From: MGIIb-O2 sp964003245
GTDB lineage: Archaea > Thermoplasmatota > Poseidoniia > Poseidoniales > Thalassarchaeaceae
Reading direction: 5' to 3'
Length of the DNA: 37,939 nucleotides
NCBI GenBank assembly: GCA_964003245.1
Contig: CAXFIU010000013.1
Location: 1 to 37,939 of the forward strand
Shown: piece by piece, positions 24,335 to 34,700 of the stretch
Position numbering within the stretch: position 1 is the first letter of the stretch
How the letters are laid out: each line of letters starts with the position of its first letter
Notes under the pieces: model-generated
The model's input: the letters and a program-made list of their open reading frames with translations, nothing else
What the model was told of the DNA's origin: nothing
The model's database searches: none
Position numbers and translations under genes: made by a program

Positions 24335-24422
24335 ACTATCAGCCGAGACCTATTGTACCCTGAACAATGCTACGGATAAATTACTGTATTGAAGAAACAA
24401 TCTAATATTTCTTAATTTAGTG

Positions 24423-24722
24423 TGAGGGTGCAGGGAGTAAGCCCCTTTCTGTTCACCTTTCAGCTGGTCACATTCAACTTAGCATCCTACCTGTCCCTGT
24501 TGATGCCATACGGGACTGCTTGGACTTGCTCCAGCGGGGTTGCTCGTTCCATCTACATTCAGACAATCTCTTCCTTTCGGATTCACTGTACACGTCCGAT
24601 ATAGTTCGTTTCTATTACAGAGCCGACCTTCCCAGATCTCCGACGTTAATCGGACCGCTTGCATCTTGGAGAGGGGACTTTCCTCAGTGTCGTACACTGT
24701 CAGTGACCCTCCTGCTCCCTCA
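24423..24722 (-). ncRNA. rnpB: RNase P RNA
   Basis: About 300 bases on the minus strand show the RNase P RNA signature. The P1 stem pairs TGAGGGAGCAGG (24711-24722) with CCTGCACCCTCA (24423-24434), with one mismatch. Next come a P3 hairpin CAGTGT-ACG-ACACTG, the conserved CR-I element GAGGAAAGTCC (24674-24684), and near the 3' end the CR-V element ACAGAAAGGGGCTTAC just before P1, in the same order as in E. coli RNase P RNA. The RNA is the catalytic core that cuts 5' leaders from pre-tRNAs. Several short open frames cross it on both strands but are chance. Ends are set by P1 and may be a few bases off. Confidence 0.93.
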
Positions 24723-24829
24723 AGACTCCGAGCACCTCTCTTCGAATGAACTTCTCGGTCAAAGAATTTCTTTTAATATGACAATCCTCATTGGAAACCA
24801 TCATGGTAGTAATACCTTTCCAGAACATC

Positions 24830-25531
24830 ATGAAAGACGTCGAGAGACTCAAAGAAGAAGCAGGTGTCGCTGCCTGTGATTTCATCAAAGAGGGTATGAA
24901 ATTAGGTCTTGGAACAGGTTCAACAGTCCGATATACTGTAATTGAGATAGGTAGAAGAATTTCCGAAGACGGACTTAATGTAGTAGGTGTCCCAACTAGT
25001 GAAGAAACACGAAAATTGGCCTTAGAGGTCGGAATACCTCTGGTAACGCTATCGGAATCTGGCGGTCTTGATTTAGTAATTGATGGTGCAGATGAGTTTG
25101 ATAATGACTTTTCTTTGATCAAAGGGGGAGGTGGTGCTTTAACAAGAGAAAAAATAGTTGCTCAATCGTCTAAATCGATGATAGTAGTTGCAGATGACAG
25201 AAAACAAGTAACAACTCTTGGAAGTTTCGATTTACCAGTAGAAGTTTTACCTTTCGAGTGGGAACGAACAAGAGATCGCATATCCTCATTTTGTTCTGGT
25301 GAAGTTTCAATAAGAGGTGGCTCAGAACCTTTCGTAACAGATAATGGTGGCTATATTCTTGATTGTAGTTTTGGTCCATCTATATCTGAACCTAAGTCTT
25401 TGGAGATGAAACTTCTCAGTATTGCAGGAGTCGTAGAAGTGGGGCTTTTTGTAGAGATTTGTGATGCCGTAGTATTGGCTTCTAAAGGCGGGGTAGTCAC
25501 TTTAATTAATGATTCAGGACGTCTAAATTAA
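24830..25531 (+). CDS. rpiA: Ribose-5-phosphate isomerase A
   Basis: RpiA interconverts ribose 5-phosphate and ribulose 5-phosphate. The 233-residue protein has GLGTGSTV (26-33), the acid loop DGADEFD with D85 and D88, and IKGGGGALTREKI with K98 and E107; these fall exactly four residues after E. coli D81, D84, K94 and E103. I chose the ATG at 24830 because the distance to GLGTGS then matches archaeal RpiA; an upstream ATG at 24803 and a TTG at 24791 would add 9-13 residues unlike the family. It diverges from RNase P RNA and precedes the tRNA-Lys pair. Confidence 0.95.
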   Translation: MKDVERLKEEAGVAACDFIKEGMKLGLGTGSTVRYTVIEIGRRISEDGLNVVGVPTSEETRKLALEVGIPLVTLSESGGLDLVIDGADEFDNDFSLIKGGGGALTREKIVAQSSKSMIVVADDRKQVTTLGSFDLPVEVLPFEWERTRDRISSFCSGEVSIRGGSEPFVTDNGGYILDCSFGPSISEPKSLEMKLLSIAGVVEVGLFVEICDAVVLASKGGVVTLINDSGRLN

Positions 25532-25541
25532 CTATTACTTG

Positions 25542-25557
25542 ACCCGTTGTAATTATA
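25542..25557 (+). promoter_or_regulatory. Promoter element of tRNA-Lys(CTT)
   Basis: The 16 bases ACCCGTTGTAATTATA occur here and, identically, at 25691-25706. Both end exactly 24 positions before the first base of a tRNA-Lys. The TAATTATA end fits an archaeal TATA box and the preceding bases could hold the BRE, so transcription would start almost at the mature tRNA end. Confidence 0.6.
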
Positions 25558-25580
25558 CATATGTTCTAGGTCGCGAGACT

Positions 25581-25657
25581 GGGTCTGTAGCTTAGTCAGG
25601 TAGAGCGTCCGGCTCTTAACCGGAAGGCCGCGGGTTCGAACCCCGTCAGACCCGCCA
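25581..25657 (+). tRNA. tRNA-Lys (CTT)
   Basis: The acceptor GGGTCTG/CAGACCC, an anticodon stem TCCGG/CCGGA with loop CTCTTAA (anticodon CTT), and the T loop GGTTCGAACCC form a normal cloverleaf. CCA is encoded at 25655-25657. No intron. It is the first of two tandem tRNA-Lys genes that differ mainly in the anticodon arm. Confidence 0.97.
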
Positions 25658-25690
25658 ACAATTAGCTAGGCGAAAGCAATGTATTTGCTT

Positions 25691-25706
25691 ACCCGTTGTA
25701 ATTATA
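25691..25706 (+). promoter_or_regulatory. Promoter element of tRNA-Lys(TTT)
   Basis: Exact copy of the element at 25542-25557, again ending 24 positions before the tRNA. Because the sequence between element and tRNA differs in the two copies while the element and spacing are kept, it is likely functional and suggests each tRNA has its own promoter. Confidence 0.6.
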
Positions 25707-25729
25707 GAGGGATGCTTTCTCGCGAGGCT

Positions 25730-25806
25730 GGGTCTGTAGCTTAGTCAGGTAGAGCACCGGGCTTTTAACCCGGGGGTCGCGGGTTCGAACCCCGTCAGAC
25801 CCGCCA
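25730..25806 (+). tRNA. tRNA-Lys (TTT)
   Basis: The same acceptor and T arms as the preceding gene, with anticodon stem CCGGG/CCCGG and loop CTTTTAA (anticodon TTT). CCA is encoded at 25804-25806. Together the two genes read both Lys codons; the pair looks like a tandem duplication with a changed anticodon arm. Confidence 0.97.
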
Positions 25807-25808
25807 TG

Positions 25809-25833
25809 CTCATCACCATTTTTTGGTGATGGG
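25809..25833 (+). terminator. Hairpin just after tRNA-Lys(TTT)
   Basis: CATCACCA and TGGTGATG pair perfectly (8 bp) around a loop of five T; one wobble and one more pair extend the stem. It begins three bases after the tRNA's CCA and ends about 90 bases before asnS. The position suggests a terminator or processing signal for the tRNA transcript; a role in asnS leader is less likely. Confidence 0.5.
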
Positions 25834-25909
25834 TTTGGCTTAATCTCCGGGCACTATACTAACTATCTGATGCTGACTTTGATATGTCAGTGCTTGCACG
25901 CTCAATCAC

Positions 25910-25914
25910 GGAGG
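25910..25914 (+). promoter_or_regulatory. Ribosome-binding site that sets the asnS start
   Basis: GGAGG is followed directly by an ATG at 25915, too close for initiation, and nine bases later by the in-frame ATG at 25924. The spacing favours the second ATG. Confidence 0.6.
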
Positions 25915-25923
25915 ATGGCTCGC

Positions 25924-27252
25924 ATGAGTAAGGATACATGGATTAGCGAGATTCTTGCCGGCGAATATGACGGTCAAGAAGTCGAACTAAAAGGTTGGAT
26001 TTATCGTTCTAGGGGTTCGAATAAAATTAGATTCATAGTTGTAAGAGATTCAACCGGGAATATCCAATGTGTCGCTAAAAGAGAAGTATTGGGGGATTTG
26101 TTTTTCGATGAACTAAAAAGCTCTTTAATAGAATCTAGTGTGATTCTGAAAGGTATCGTCCAACCAACTGATAGAGAACATGGCCATGAATTACAAGTTT
26201 TGAGTGGAGAAGTGGTAGGGTCAGTAAATCCTGATCGGCCTTTTCCAATAACAGAATCTGCTATGGCTGAGGCAGATGGTGGTGAAACAGAGTTCCTTCT
26301 TGACAATAGACATTTGTATCTCAGAACAAGTAGGATGACAACAATGCTCAAAATTCGCTCATCAGTATTTGGCGCAGTACATTCATATTTTCGTGATCGC
26401 CAATTTATTGAATATCAAGCACCTAATTTCGTAGCAGGAGCTGTTGAAGGAGGTAGCACTCTCTTTGAGGTGCCTTACTTTGGCCGTAAAGCATACCTCA
26501 CTCAATCATGGCAATTATATGCCGAAGCAGCAATGCCTGCACTTGAAAGGTTGTACACAATTGCTCCATCATTTAGAGCAGAAAAGTCTAGGACTCGTCG
26601 ACACTTGACAGAGTTTTGGCATGCTGAGATGGAAATTGCCTGGGCTTCAAATAATGAAGTTATGAAACATGGTGAAGGATTGGTTCGCCACATTGCTAGT
26701 ACATTATTAGATGAAAGGTCTGATGAATTATCTAGTTTAGACAGAGATTTAAATTTGATTTCTCAATATGCGGATAATCCTTACCCTATTATTCGTTATG
26801 ATGAGGCCATTGAAACTTTACAAGGAAAAGGTGTAGAAGTTGAGTGGGGTCAGGATTTAGACTATTCTAAAGAAAAGATATTGACCGCTGATTTCGAAGT
26901 CCCTCACTTCCTGACACATTATCCTAGAATTGCTAAACCATTCTATCATCGCCCCGACCCTGATGATCCAAAATATGTCCTTTGTCATGATTTGTTGGCA
27001 CCTGAAGGGTACGGAGAAATAATTGGTGGAGGAGAGCGGACATGGTCTGAAGCAGAAATATTAGAGCGTATAGATGAGGAAGGAACTCCTAGGGAGCCTT
27101 ATGAATTTTATATTGACACTCGTCGTTATGGTGGCGTTCCTCACGGAGGTTTCGGCATGGGTGTCGATAGAGTTTGCACTTGGTTATCCGGCGCTGAACA
27201 TATTAGAGAAGTCATTCCTTTTCCAAGAGATAGCCGTAGAGTCACACCTTGA
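25924..27252 (+). CDS. asnS: Asparaginyl-tRNA synthetase
   Basis: A class IIb synthetase of 442 residues with an N-terminal OB-fold anticodon-binding domain (VELKGWIYRSRG start) and a catalytic domain: motif 2 region FRAEKSRTRRHLTEFWHAE, EGYGEIIGGGER, and motif 3 GGFGMGVDRV followed by IREVIPFPRD. The IIGG segment with RRYGGVPHGGFG and VIPFPR points to Asn, not Asp, charging; archaeal AspRS differs at these places. It therefore charges tRNA-Asn directly with asparagine. The start at 25924 is set by GGAGG at 25910. It follows the tRNA-Lys pair and precedes the acyl-CoA dehydrogenase by 44 bases. Confidence 0.9.
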   Translation: MSKDTWISEILAGEYDGQEVELKGWIYRSRGSNKIRFIVVRDSTGNIQCVAKREVLGDLFFDELKSSLIESSVILKGIVQPTDREHGHELQVLSGEVVGSVNPDRPFPITESAMAEADGGETEFLLDNRHLYLRTSRMTTMLKIRSSVFGAVHSYFRDRQFIEYQAPNFVAGAVEGGSTLFEVPYFGRKAYLTQSWQLYAEAAMPALERLYTIAPSFRAEKSRTRRHLTEFWHAEMEIAWASNNEVMKHGEGLVRHIASTLLDERSDELSSLDRDLNLISQYADNPYPIIRYDEAIETLQGKGVEVEWGQDLDYSKEKILTADFEVPHFLTHYPRIAKPFYHRPDPDDPKYVLCHDLLAPEGYGEIIGGGERTWSEAEILERIDEEGTPREPYEFYIDTRRYGGVPHGGFGMGVDRVCTWLSGAEHIREVIPFPRDSRRVTP

Positions 27253-27296
27253 TGTTTATCTGGCGGGATGCCAAATTAGCATGAATCGCTAATCGA

Positions 27297-28544
27297 ATGC
27301 CATATACGAGAAACATTACTCGAAGGGCCATGGACAGTGACTGGCAGAGTATAGATTTGGCCAACCCAACTGAAGAACATGCAATGCTTAGAGAAATGAT
27401 TCGAAGTTTTGTTTCTGAAGAAGTTGAACCACAGGCATTAGAATATGATAAATTTGAGAAGTTCAATCAAGAACTATTCAGGAAATTAGGAGATTATGGC
27501 TTACTTGGAATTAGTGTGCCCGAAGATTACGGTGGCTCGGGAATGGATGCAACAGCAGTTGCAATTGTAAACGAGGAGTTATCATACTCTGATCCAGGAT
27601 TTTGTTTGGCTTATCTTGCCCATGCTCAATTAATGGTCAATAATTTAGCACATAATGGGAGCGATGAACAAAAATCAAGAATTTTACCTAAGGTTTGTAG
27701 TGGGGAATGGATAGGTTGTATGGCTATGAGTGAACCAGGATATGGTACTGATGTATTAGGAATGCAGACCTCTGCGGCGTTAAATTCAGATGGCAACTGG
27801 GTAATAAATGGTAGGAAAATGTGGATTACTAATGGTTCAATTGATGATGAAAGTACTCCTGCAGACATTTGTTGGCTTTATGCAAGGACCGGTACGGATT
27901 CAAAGGGGCGTGCCCAGATAACTACATTCCTTGTAGAGAAAGATATGCCTGGTTTTTCTGTTGGCCAGAAAATCTATGATAAAACAGGTATGCGTGCTTC
28001 AAACACTGCTGAGTTAGTCTTCGATAACTGTATTGTACCTCCTGAAAATGTAGTAGGTGGTCCTGGTGAATCTATGATTCATATGATGAGGAATTTGGAG
28101 ATTGAAAGAATAGGTCTCGCTGCCATGGCACTTGGAATAGCTCGTAGAAGTTTGGATGCAATGAATAGATATGCTTCAGAAAGAGAGGCTTTTGGCAGTG
28201 AAATAAGAAATTTCGGTCAGATTCAGAGACATATTGGAGAGTCTTGGGCAGAATATAGGGCAATGCGTTCGTATGTTTATGACACTGCTCGGAATACAGA
28301 TTTATCAAAGTCTGGAAATAGATTAGATACTGACGGCGTCAAACTTTATGCTACAACTGCAGCAAAAAATATTGCAGACAGAGCAATACAGGTAATGGGC
28401 GGATATGGATATGTTGGAGAATATGTCGTAGAAAGACTTTGGAGAGATTCCAAGTTATTGGAGATAGGAGGGGGGACTCTGGAAAGCCATCAAAAGAATA
28501 TTACTCGAGATCTTGCTAAAATGCCTGAAAAAATCAATGAATGA
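27297..28544 (+). CDS. Acyl-CoA dehydrogenase, isovaleryl-CoA-dehydrogenase-like catalytic layout
   Basis: The 415-residue FAD flavoenzyme has the family order: helical N-domain (LREMIRSFVSEEVEPQ), MAMSEPGYGTD with WITNGS for FAD/substrate, TGMRASNTAELVFDN, and the C-terminal VMGGYGYVGEYVVERLWRD and GGGTLES segment. In most members the catalytic Glu lies in the YEGT segment; here that site is IGGGT, while Glu about 270 in NLEIERIGLA matches the alternative helix-G Glu used by isovaleryl-CoA dehydrogenase. This suggests a branched-chain or short acyl-CoA substrate. The start ATG at 27297 could instead be the ATG at 27330, which would drop 11 basic residues. It ends 8 bases before the convergent tRNA-Gln. 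Confidence 0.9.
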   Translation: MPYTRNITRRAMDSDWQSIDLANPTEEHAMLREMIRSFVSEEVEPQALEYDKFEKFNQELFRKLGDYGLLGISVPEDYGGSGMDATAVAIVNEELSYSDPGFCLAYLAHAQLMVNNLAHNGSDEQKSRILPKVCSGEWIGCMAMSEPGYGTDVLGMQTSAALNSDGNWVINGRKMWITNGSIDDESTPADICWLYARTGTDSKGRAQITTFLVEKDMPGFSVGQKIYDKTGMRASNTAELVFDNCIVPPENVVGGPGESMIHMMRNLEIERIGLAAMALGIARRSLDAMNRYASEREAFGSEIRNFGQIQRHIGESWAEYRAMRSYVYDTARNTDLSKSGNRLDTDGVKLYATTAAKNIADRAIQVMGGYGYVGEYVVERLWRDSKLLEIGGGTLESHQKNITRDLAKMPEKINE

Positions 28545-28552
28545 AATATTTT

Positions 28553-28628
28553 TGGTAGTCCCGCCCGGATTCGAACCAGGGTCGCCGGGACCAAAACCCG
28601 ACATGATGGACCACTACACTACGGGACT
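28553..28628 (-). tRNA. tRNA-Gln (TTG)
   Basis: On the minus strand the acceptor AGTCCCG/CGGGACT, the anticodon stem TCGGG/CCCGG with loop TTTTGGT (anticodon TTG), and the T arm CCTGG/CCGGG with TTCGAAT form a cloverleaf; discriminator A and encoded CCA end the gene (28553-28555). No intron. It lies between the convergent acyl-CoA dehydrogenase gene and the divergent protease. Confidence 0.96.
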
Positions 28629-28715
28629 AGTGGACTCCTCGAGTCGCTCTTATGCTTTGATTATGACGGGACACGAGGCCGGTAAATACAAGTCATCATC
28701 AACAATGGAAAGAAT

Positions 28716-31700
28716 ATGCATCAACGCCGTGCTGTGGTTTTAACCCTCTTGATGCTAACTTCTTCAGTATCATTATTGATTAATAATGAAGATTTTGATA
28801 ATATCTCTGAAGAGGATAATAGTTCCTACACTTTATTGGAGACCAACTCACCTTCATTTCCATCCCCCGGAAATCCTTGGATTGAAGATTCCCTTAACCT
28901 GAGGGTTGAATCAGGTGCGAAAGAAATTCGTGTTACTGTAATTACTTGGTCTCTTGCTGAGTTAAATTTATGGCAATTAAAAAATAATGCCTTGGATAAA
29001 CAAGCTGATGCTAAGAATGGAGAAATTTTTGAAACTTATGATCCCACATCAGGAGAAATTGATCATAGGACTTTCTGGATGTCTGCTGATATTTTCCATA
29101 AATTACCTAGTGTGCCAGGGGTGATATCAATTTTAGATGCACAAAATAACCCTCAACCATATGACACAATTCCATTTGATAGTCCCGATTCCGAACCTGA
29201 ATCGGTGAGGTCAGGAGAAATTCATGGGGCAAATGATGCGTGGGAGAGAGGTTATACTGGTGAAGGGATGATAGTCGCAGTCGCAGATACCGGCGTTGAC
29301 TTTGCCCATCCTGATTTGAATGGCACTCAAGCTAGAGTTGATGATTCACGTTCTGATTGGTCAGGCTGGCCGATGATGTTTGACCATAATAGCATGTATA
29401 CATACTTAGTAAATGGAAATGCATATCCTCAGTCAAATACATGGTATGCAGATACTTCAAATTTAGATTATGATAATGATTCAGATGGCGTACTAGATAT
29501 ATCTGGATACAATATTTCGGGTATTCCCAATTCATTATCTGGCGTTTATCATTTGGGTGAACATCCCGACTCTACATTACGTTCACAGGTAGGGGGTGAT
29601 GTGCCAATTATTGTTATTGATGAAGAAATATCTGGGCTATACGAAACCGTATATGTGGATATGGATGTAGATGGTAACTTCTCTGGAGAGAAAGCGATTA
29701 AGCCTGGGTCCGAAACTACTGGTTTGGACACCAACGGAGATAATCTTTGGGACATTTCAGGAGGATTGGTTTATTGGGTTTCAGATGGAATAAATGGCGT
29801 ACCTTATGGTGAAACATATTCAATTAGACATGGTTATCAAAATAGGATAGCTGGCGCAGGAAATTTGACATTGTTTATGCTAGATTCTGGAAGTCATGGT
29901 ACATTATGTGCTAGTGCAATTTCTGCTCAAGGAGAGATTGATGATGGAAGAGTTATTGGTATGGCGCCAAATGCAACTATAGCCTCAATTGGAAATCATT
30001 ATTCAGGTGGGCATTCACTAGATGCTTGGCGATGGATTGCAGAGGGTAATGATGGTAAATCTGAAACAAAATACGATCAGGCAGATATTGGTTCCTTTTC
30101 TTTTGGTTACTCCAGTATAGATGAATCTGGTGCTGATGGATATTCACTTTATCTTGATTGGTTAACTAGGGTTTACAATGATAATGCCTCATATTCTGTT
30201 GCTATAGGCAATGGTGGTCATGGCTTCGGAACTACGAAAGTTCCGGGGGCTGCTCATGGAGTATTTTCGGTAGGGGCATTTAGTTCACGTTCAAGTGATT
30301 CATGGGGTCAAAATGCGCCTTGGTCTAATAGAGGCCCTAATGTAGTAGGTAGGATGGATCCAGATATTGTATCAGTTGGATGGAGTGCTACAGGTGACCT
30401 ACCTCTTAATTTGAGAAATAATGCTAATTCTGCTTGGTCGACTTGGGGAGGGACTAGTTTAGCCACTCCTATTGCTGCGGGTTTGTTAGCAGTAGTTGCC
30501 GAAGCTTGGCAAGAAACACAGGGCGAGTATCCTGATTCTCAGACACTCCGAGATTTTGTTTTGTCTACTTCCGATGATAGAGGGTATGAGCCATTTATTC
30601 AAGGAGGTGGTTGGTTTAATGCCTCACGTGCAGTATCTACATTAGAGGGTGATAATGGTAGTTGGTGGATGAGTCCAGCACAATGGAATAGTGGCACATT
30701 CCAAGGTAAACACAGGGACGCCAATATCAACTATATGTTTCCTGGTGAATCTCAATTAGTCGACTTAGATTTTACAAATCATGCTGATACAGATGTTTTA
30801 CTTAGATTCACACCTACTTTGTTTGAACCACTTGCCCACGAAGTAATTATCTGGAATAGTACTGGTAATGGTAGTTCAAATGGAGAAAATAGTAGTTGGG
30901 ATGGTCATCAAGGAGACAGGCCAGATTTGTTAATTCCTTTACACATCCCTGATACAATTCATGCTTTACCTGAAGATACTAGGCAACTTCGAGCTAGAGC
31001 AACAATAGAGTATTCGGCATTTGATGGCGATATGGATAAAAACACAGAAGAAAGGGTGTATTTACAGATTTATAGATGGTCCGATGATGATGGAGACGGT
31101 ATTTATGTTGAAGATTTCGATAATGATTCTATGGTAGATTCTGATGATTGGACCGAATCTAGTGAATTAGATGAAGTATCGTATTGGTGGTCCAATGGCC
31201 CTAATGCAGAAGTAAGGGTTGGTAACCCATTTGAGGATGCTAGGGACGGTATATTCCTAGGTGTATGGAATCATAATGGCGATTTGTCCGATGACCCCGT
31301 GAGAATTGAAATTGATTGGACGGCATTTGGAAGTGCGGATGATCAGTGGATTACGATACCTTCTACAATGGTCGTAAATTCAGATAGTAATGATTCGCTT
31401 CAGATGAATATTGAGGTGCCTCTCGATGCCGAATCAGGTCTGCATCAGCATGGTGTTTTAATTGAATCATTTTATTATCAAGATGGAAATGCCTCTATTA
31501 CATCTCATCGAAATTGGACGCTTCCCGTGATAACCAATGTGCCATGGTCAGGACCTTTTGAAATTAAACCAAAACCATTAGATGGAAACATGTCAAACCA
31601 AACTCTCTACGATGAAGAATGGATTAGCGGAGCAACTAGGTGGAATTGGCGTGCAGAAAGTGGTGATTGGCGTTTCCTAACTGTTGATTGGCCGGAAGAA

Positions 31701-34700
31701 TGGGATACTGGGGGCACAGTAATATTAGATGTCGATTGGGATGATAATCCATATACTGATGTTGATATCTTATGGCTCGATGAAACGCCTCACGGTTATT
31801 CAGAGGATGACCCTGACTCATATGGTGATTCTACTTTCAGTATTTCATCTCGCTCAGCGAATAATCATGTAGGGAGTGGGAAGCATAATTGGGGCACATA
31901 TACAGGTACGTCTAGAGAAGTATTCACTGTTCCTGCATTGGCCGGAACTCATCAAATGGTCCTACATACTGCTTTACATGGTGTTTCCACAAATGACAAT
32001 GCCCTGAATATCTCTGTAGGGTATGTTGCTGCTGAGGCGGATGGCTTTTCCCAGAGGGTGACTGATTGGTCAGATGGAGATGGAGTTGACGCGGTTCATG
32101 TAGTATCTACTGTACCTATGGAAATTGAATCTGTATCCTCATATGGATGGACACAACCAATTTATTTTGATAATGAAACCGCATACCAAGATGTTTCCAA
32201 TGATAAAATGACATCTTCATGGTGGCATAATTTTACTGTTGATGATATTTCTGAGTTGAGTATTTCTATGGATTCTTATGAATCAGCCGATCTAGATCTC
32301 TTCTTGTTTTATGATGAAAATGAAGATGGGCAATTCACATCAAGTGAAGAAGTTTCTCGATCATGGTCGGGAACTTCTTCTGAAAGTATAGAATTAAATG
32401 ATGTAGAAAATGGCCTATACGCTGTAGCAGTACATGGCTATTCAGTATCAGGTGAAGTGCAATTTTGGATAGATATAGACATGATAGGGGGGGACAAATT
32501 AAACATCACCGACCAAATAGCATTATTAAATTCTGAAATTAATTCTATTTGGCCTAATGGTTCAGAAACTTTAGCAGGGAATATACCTACAAGTGCGCAC
32601 CAAATAAATTTAGCTTTTGAACGTCCTGATTATGCTGGTATATGGCAAGGAGAAGTAGAAATAACTCTTGTCGGAGGCATCAAATTAAGTCTTCCATACA
32701 CTTATGAATTACTCGAGATTGAACCATATGTTGAGTTTTCGAAACCTGAAAATCTGACACAGACCAATGAATTACTTCCTATAGAAATTTATGCCATAGA
32801 TACTGGGATCGGTTTTGCTTTAGATGACCTCAATTGGTATAAGATGAATAATCAGACAATTATTCCATCTGCAAATTCCGTAGAAGCAATTGATACTTAT
32901 TTGAATTATCATAATTTGACAGAAATATGGAACTCTGGAAATCATTTCGCTATGCCAGAGAATATTTCCTTCCGCGAAGTTTGGATTAATTCAACAATTC
33001 CAGAATCAGAGCAATGGCACGATTATGGTGTTAATATTACAGACAGATCTGGTTTATTCCATCAATCCTGGCTTTCTGTTAATTATGATATCACATCTCC
33101 TCCATTATTCATCTATGGTGTGCCAGAGATCACTAAAAATCCATATGTTAATCTAGTAATTCAGACTGAACCAGGCTCTAGTGTTTACCAAGATGGTTAC
33201 CTTATACCTGGCTTCGATGATTATGGTTCCGTAAACTGGACTGTGGGCCTAATCCCAAGCGAAATTGGTATTGATTACTCATCAGATGGGACTCCAAGTG
33301 AATATTATTTGATTCCTGAAGATAATTATTTTTCAATTACTTCTGTTGATGCAGCAGGAAATAGCATCTCAAGTAGTCACATGGTGATTTATGATAATCA
33401 AATTCCGGAATTAGATTCATTGTATATTGATGATCAGAATGAATTCAGATATACTGCTAATGATTTTTACAGCGTCCTCAATATCACTAGTTCTACCTTT
33501 GGATTGAATATTTCCATAGATGTCAAAGAATGGTGCCTCAATATATCTAAAGAGGATTCTATAATCTATGAAGTCATTGAAATTTGCACTTCTAATGGAA
33601 ATATGCCTGAAATATTAGTCACAAATCTTTCGGGCTTAGAAAATACTAGAAATATCCCCGTACAAGTTGATTTAAACAATATTTCCGATGGAAATTATTT
33701 GGTTGATATTTACTTGGTAGACTGGGCTGGTAATTCTGCCTCTGAACAATTTAATTTATTCTTAGATCGTAGTATTCCAATTATTGATTGGATGTTTTCC
33801 CCTTCGAATAATAATGATTTATTCGACCATCGTCAAGTAATGAATTGGGCATCTAATGAATTATCTCATGTTTATTTTACTCATAATGGTGATCAGATTG
33901 AAGAATGGGAAGGATATGGGGGGGAATCAAATTTCATTTTGGAAAATAAGGGCTCACATGAATTTTGTATAACCGCTTATGATTCAACAGAAGGGCAGTA
34001 TAATGAAAACATCCTAGTCGATTGTAAAATTTATAACCTCAATGAGTCCATTTATTCTACAAATGTAGTAGCCCCTTGGAATGGAGGTATTACGACTGAA
34101 GATAAATTATCTGCAGTTCTTTACAGAGGCCCTGATCAAGAAATTTGGTGGCAAAATGATGCCGAAGATGAACGATTCTTGATTGTTCCTGGTGCACTGG
34201 TAGTAGAATTAGATTTGATTCTTAAAGAAGGCATTAATGAGTATTCTATTGAAATTGAATCTTTAGACGAGGTACATGAATATCAACTCTCTATAACTCG
34301 TGATACTATCGCACCTATCCTCTCATTCGAGCAAATTAGTGTGCGGAACTCTACTTTGAACCCCGTCAAGAATATTCATGGTAAGTGCGAACCAGGAGCT
34401 TATGTAATGATTTGGAGTGTAATTGAATCATATGAATTTATTTGTGACTCATCAGGATTAATTAATATTGAGATTTCAGTACAAGATATTGTTGGCAAAC
34501 ATGTCATTCAGGGTACAACTACGGATGCAGTAAATAACAGAAATTCATTTTCCATAGAAGTAATCAATCAGAATTGGATTGATTGGGCTATTGATGATGC
34601 CCAAGATCAAGGGCCTATGCTTTGGTATTTCTTAGCTACATTATTTGGCGTCTTAATTCTTATTAGTGGGACTGTATTAGCACGTAGATCAATAAGGAAA

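Noticed and set aside
24422..24879. Several short open frames on both strands around 24422-24880
   Set aside because: They cross the RNase P RNA and the start of rpiA and match no protein family.
28513..28743. A plus-strand frame covering tRNA-Gln and the start of the protease
   Set aside because: It spans a tRNA on the other strand and the overlap with two real genes makes it implausible.
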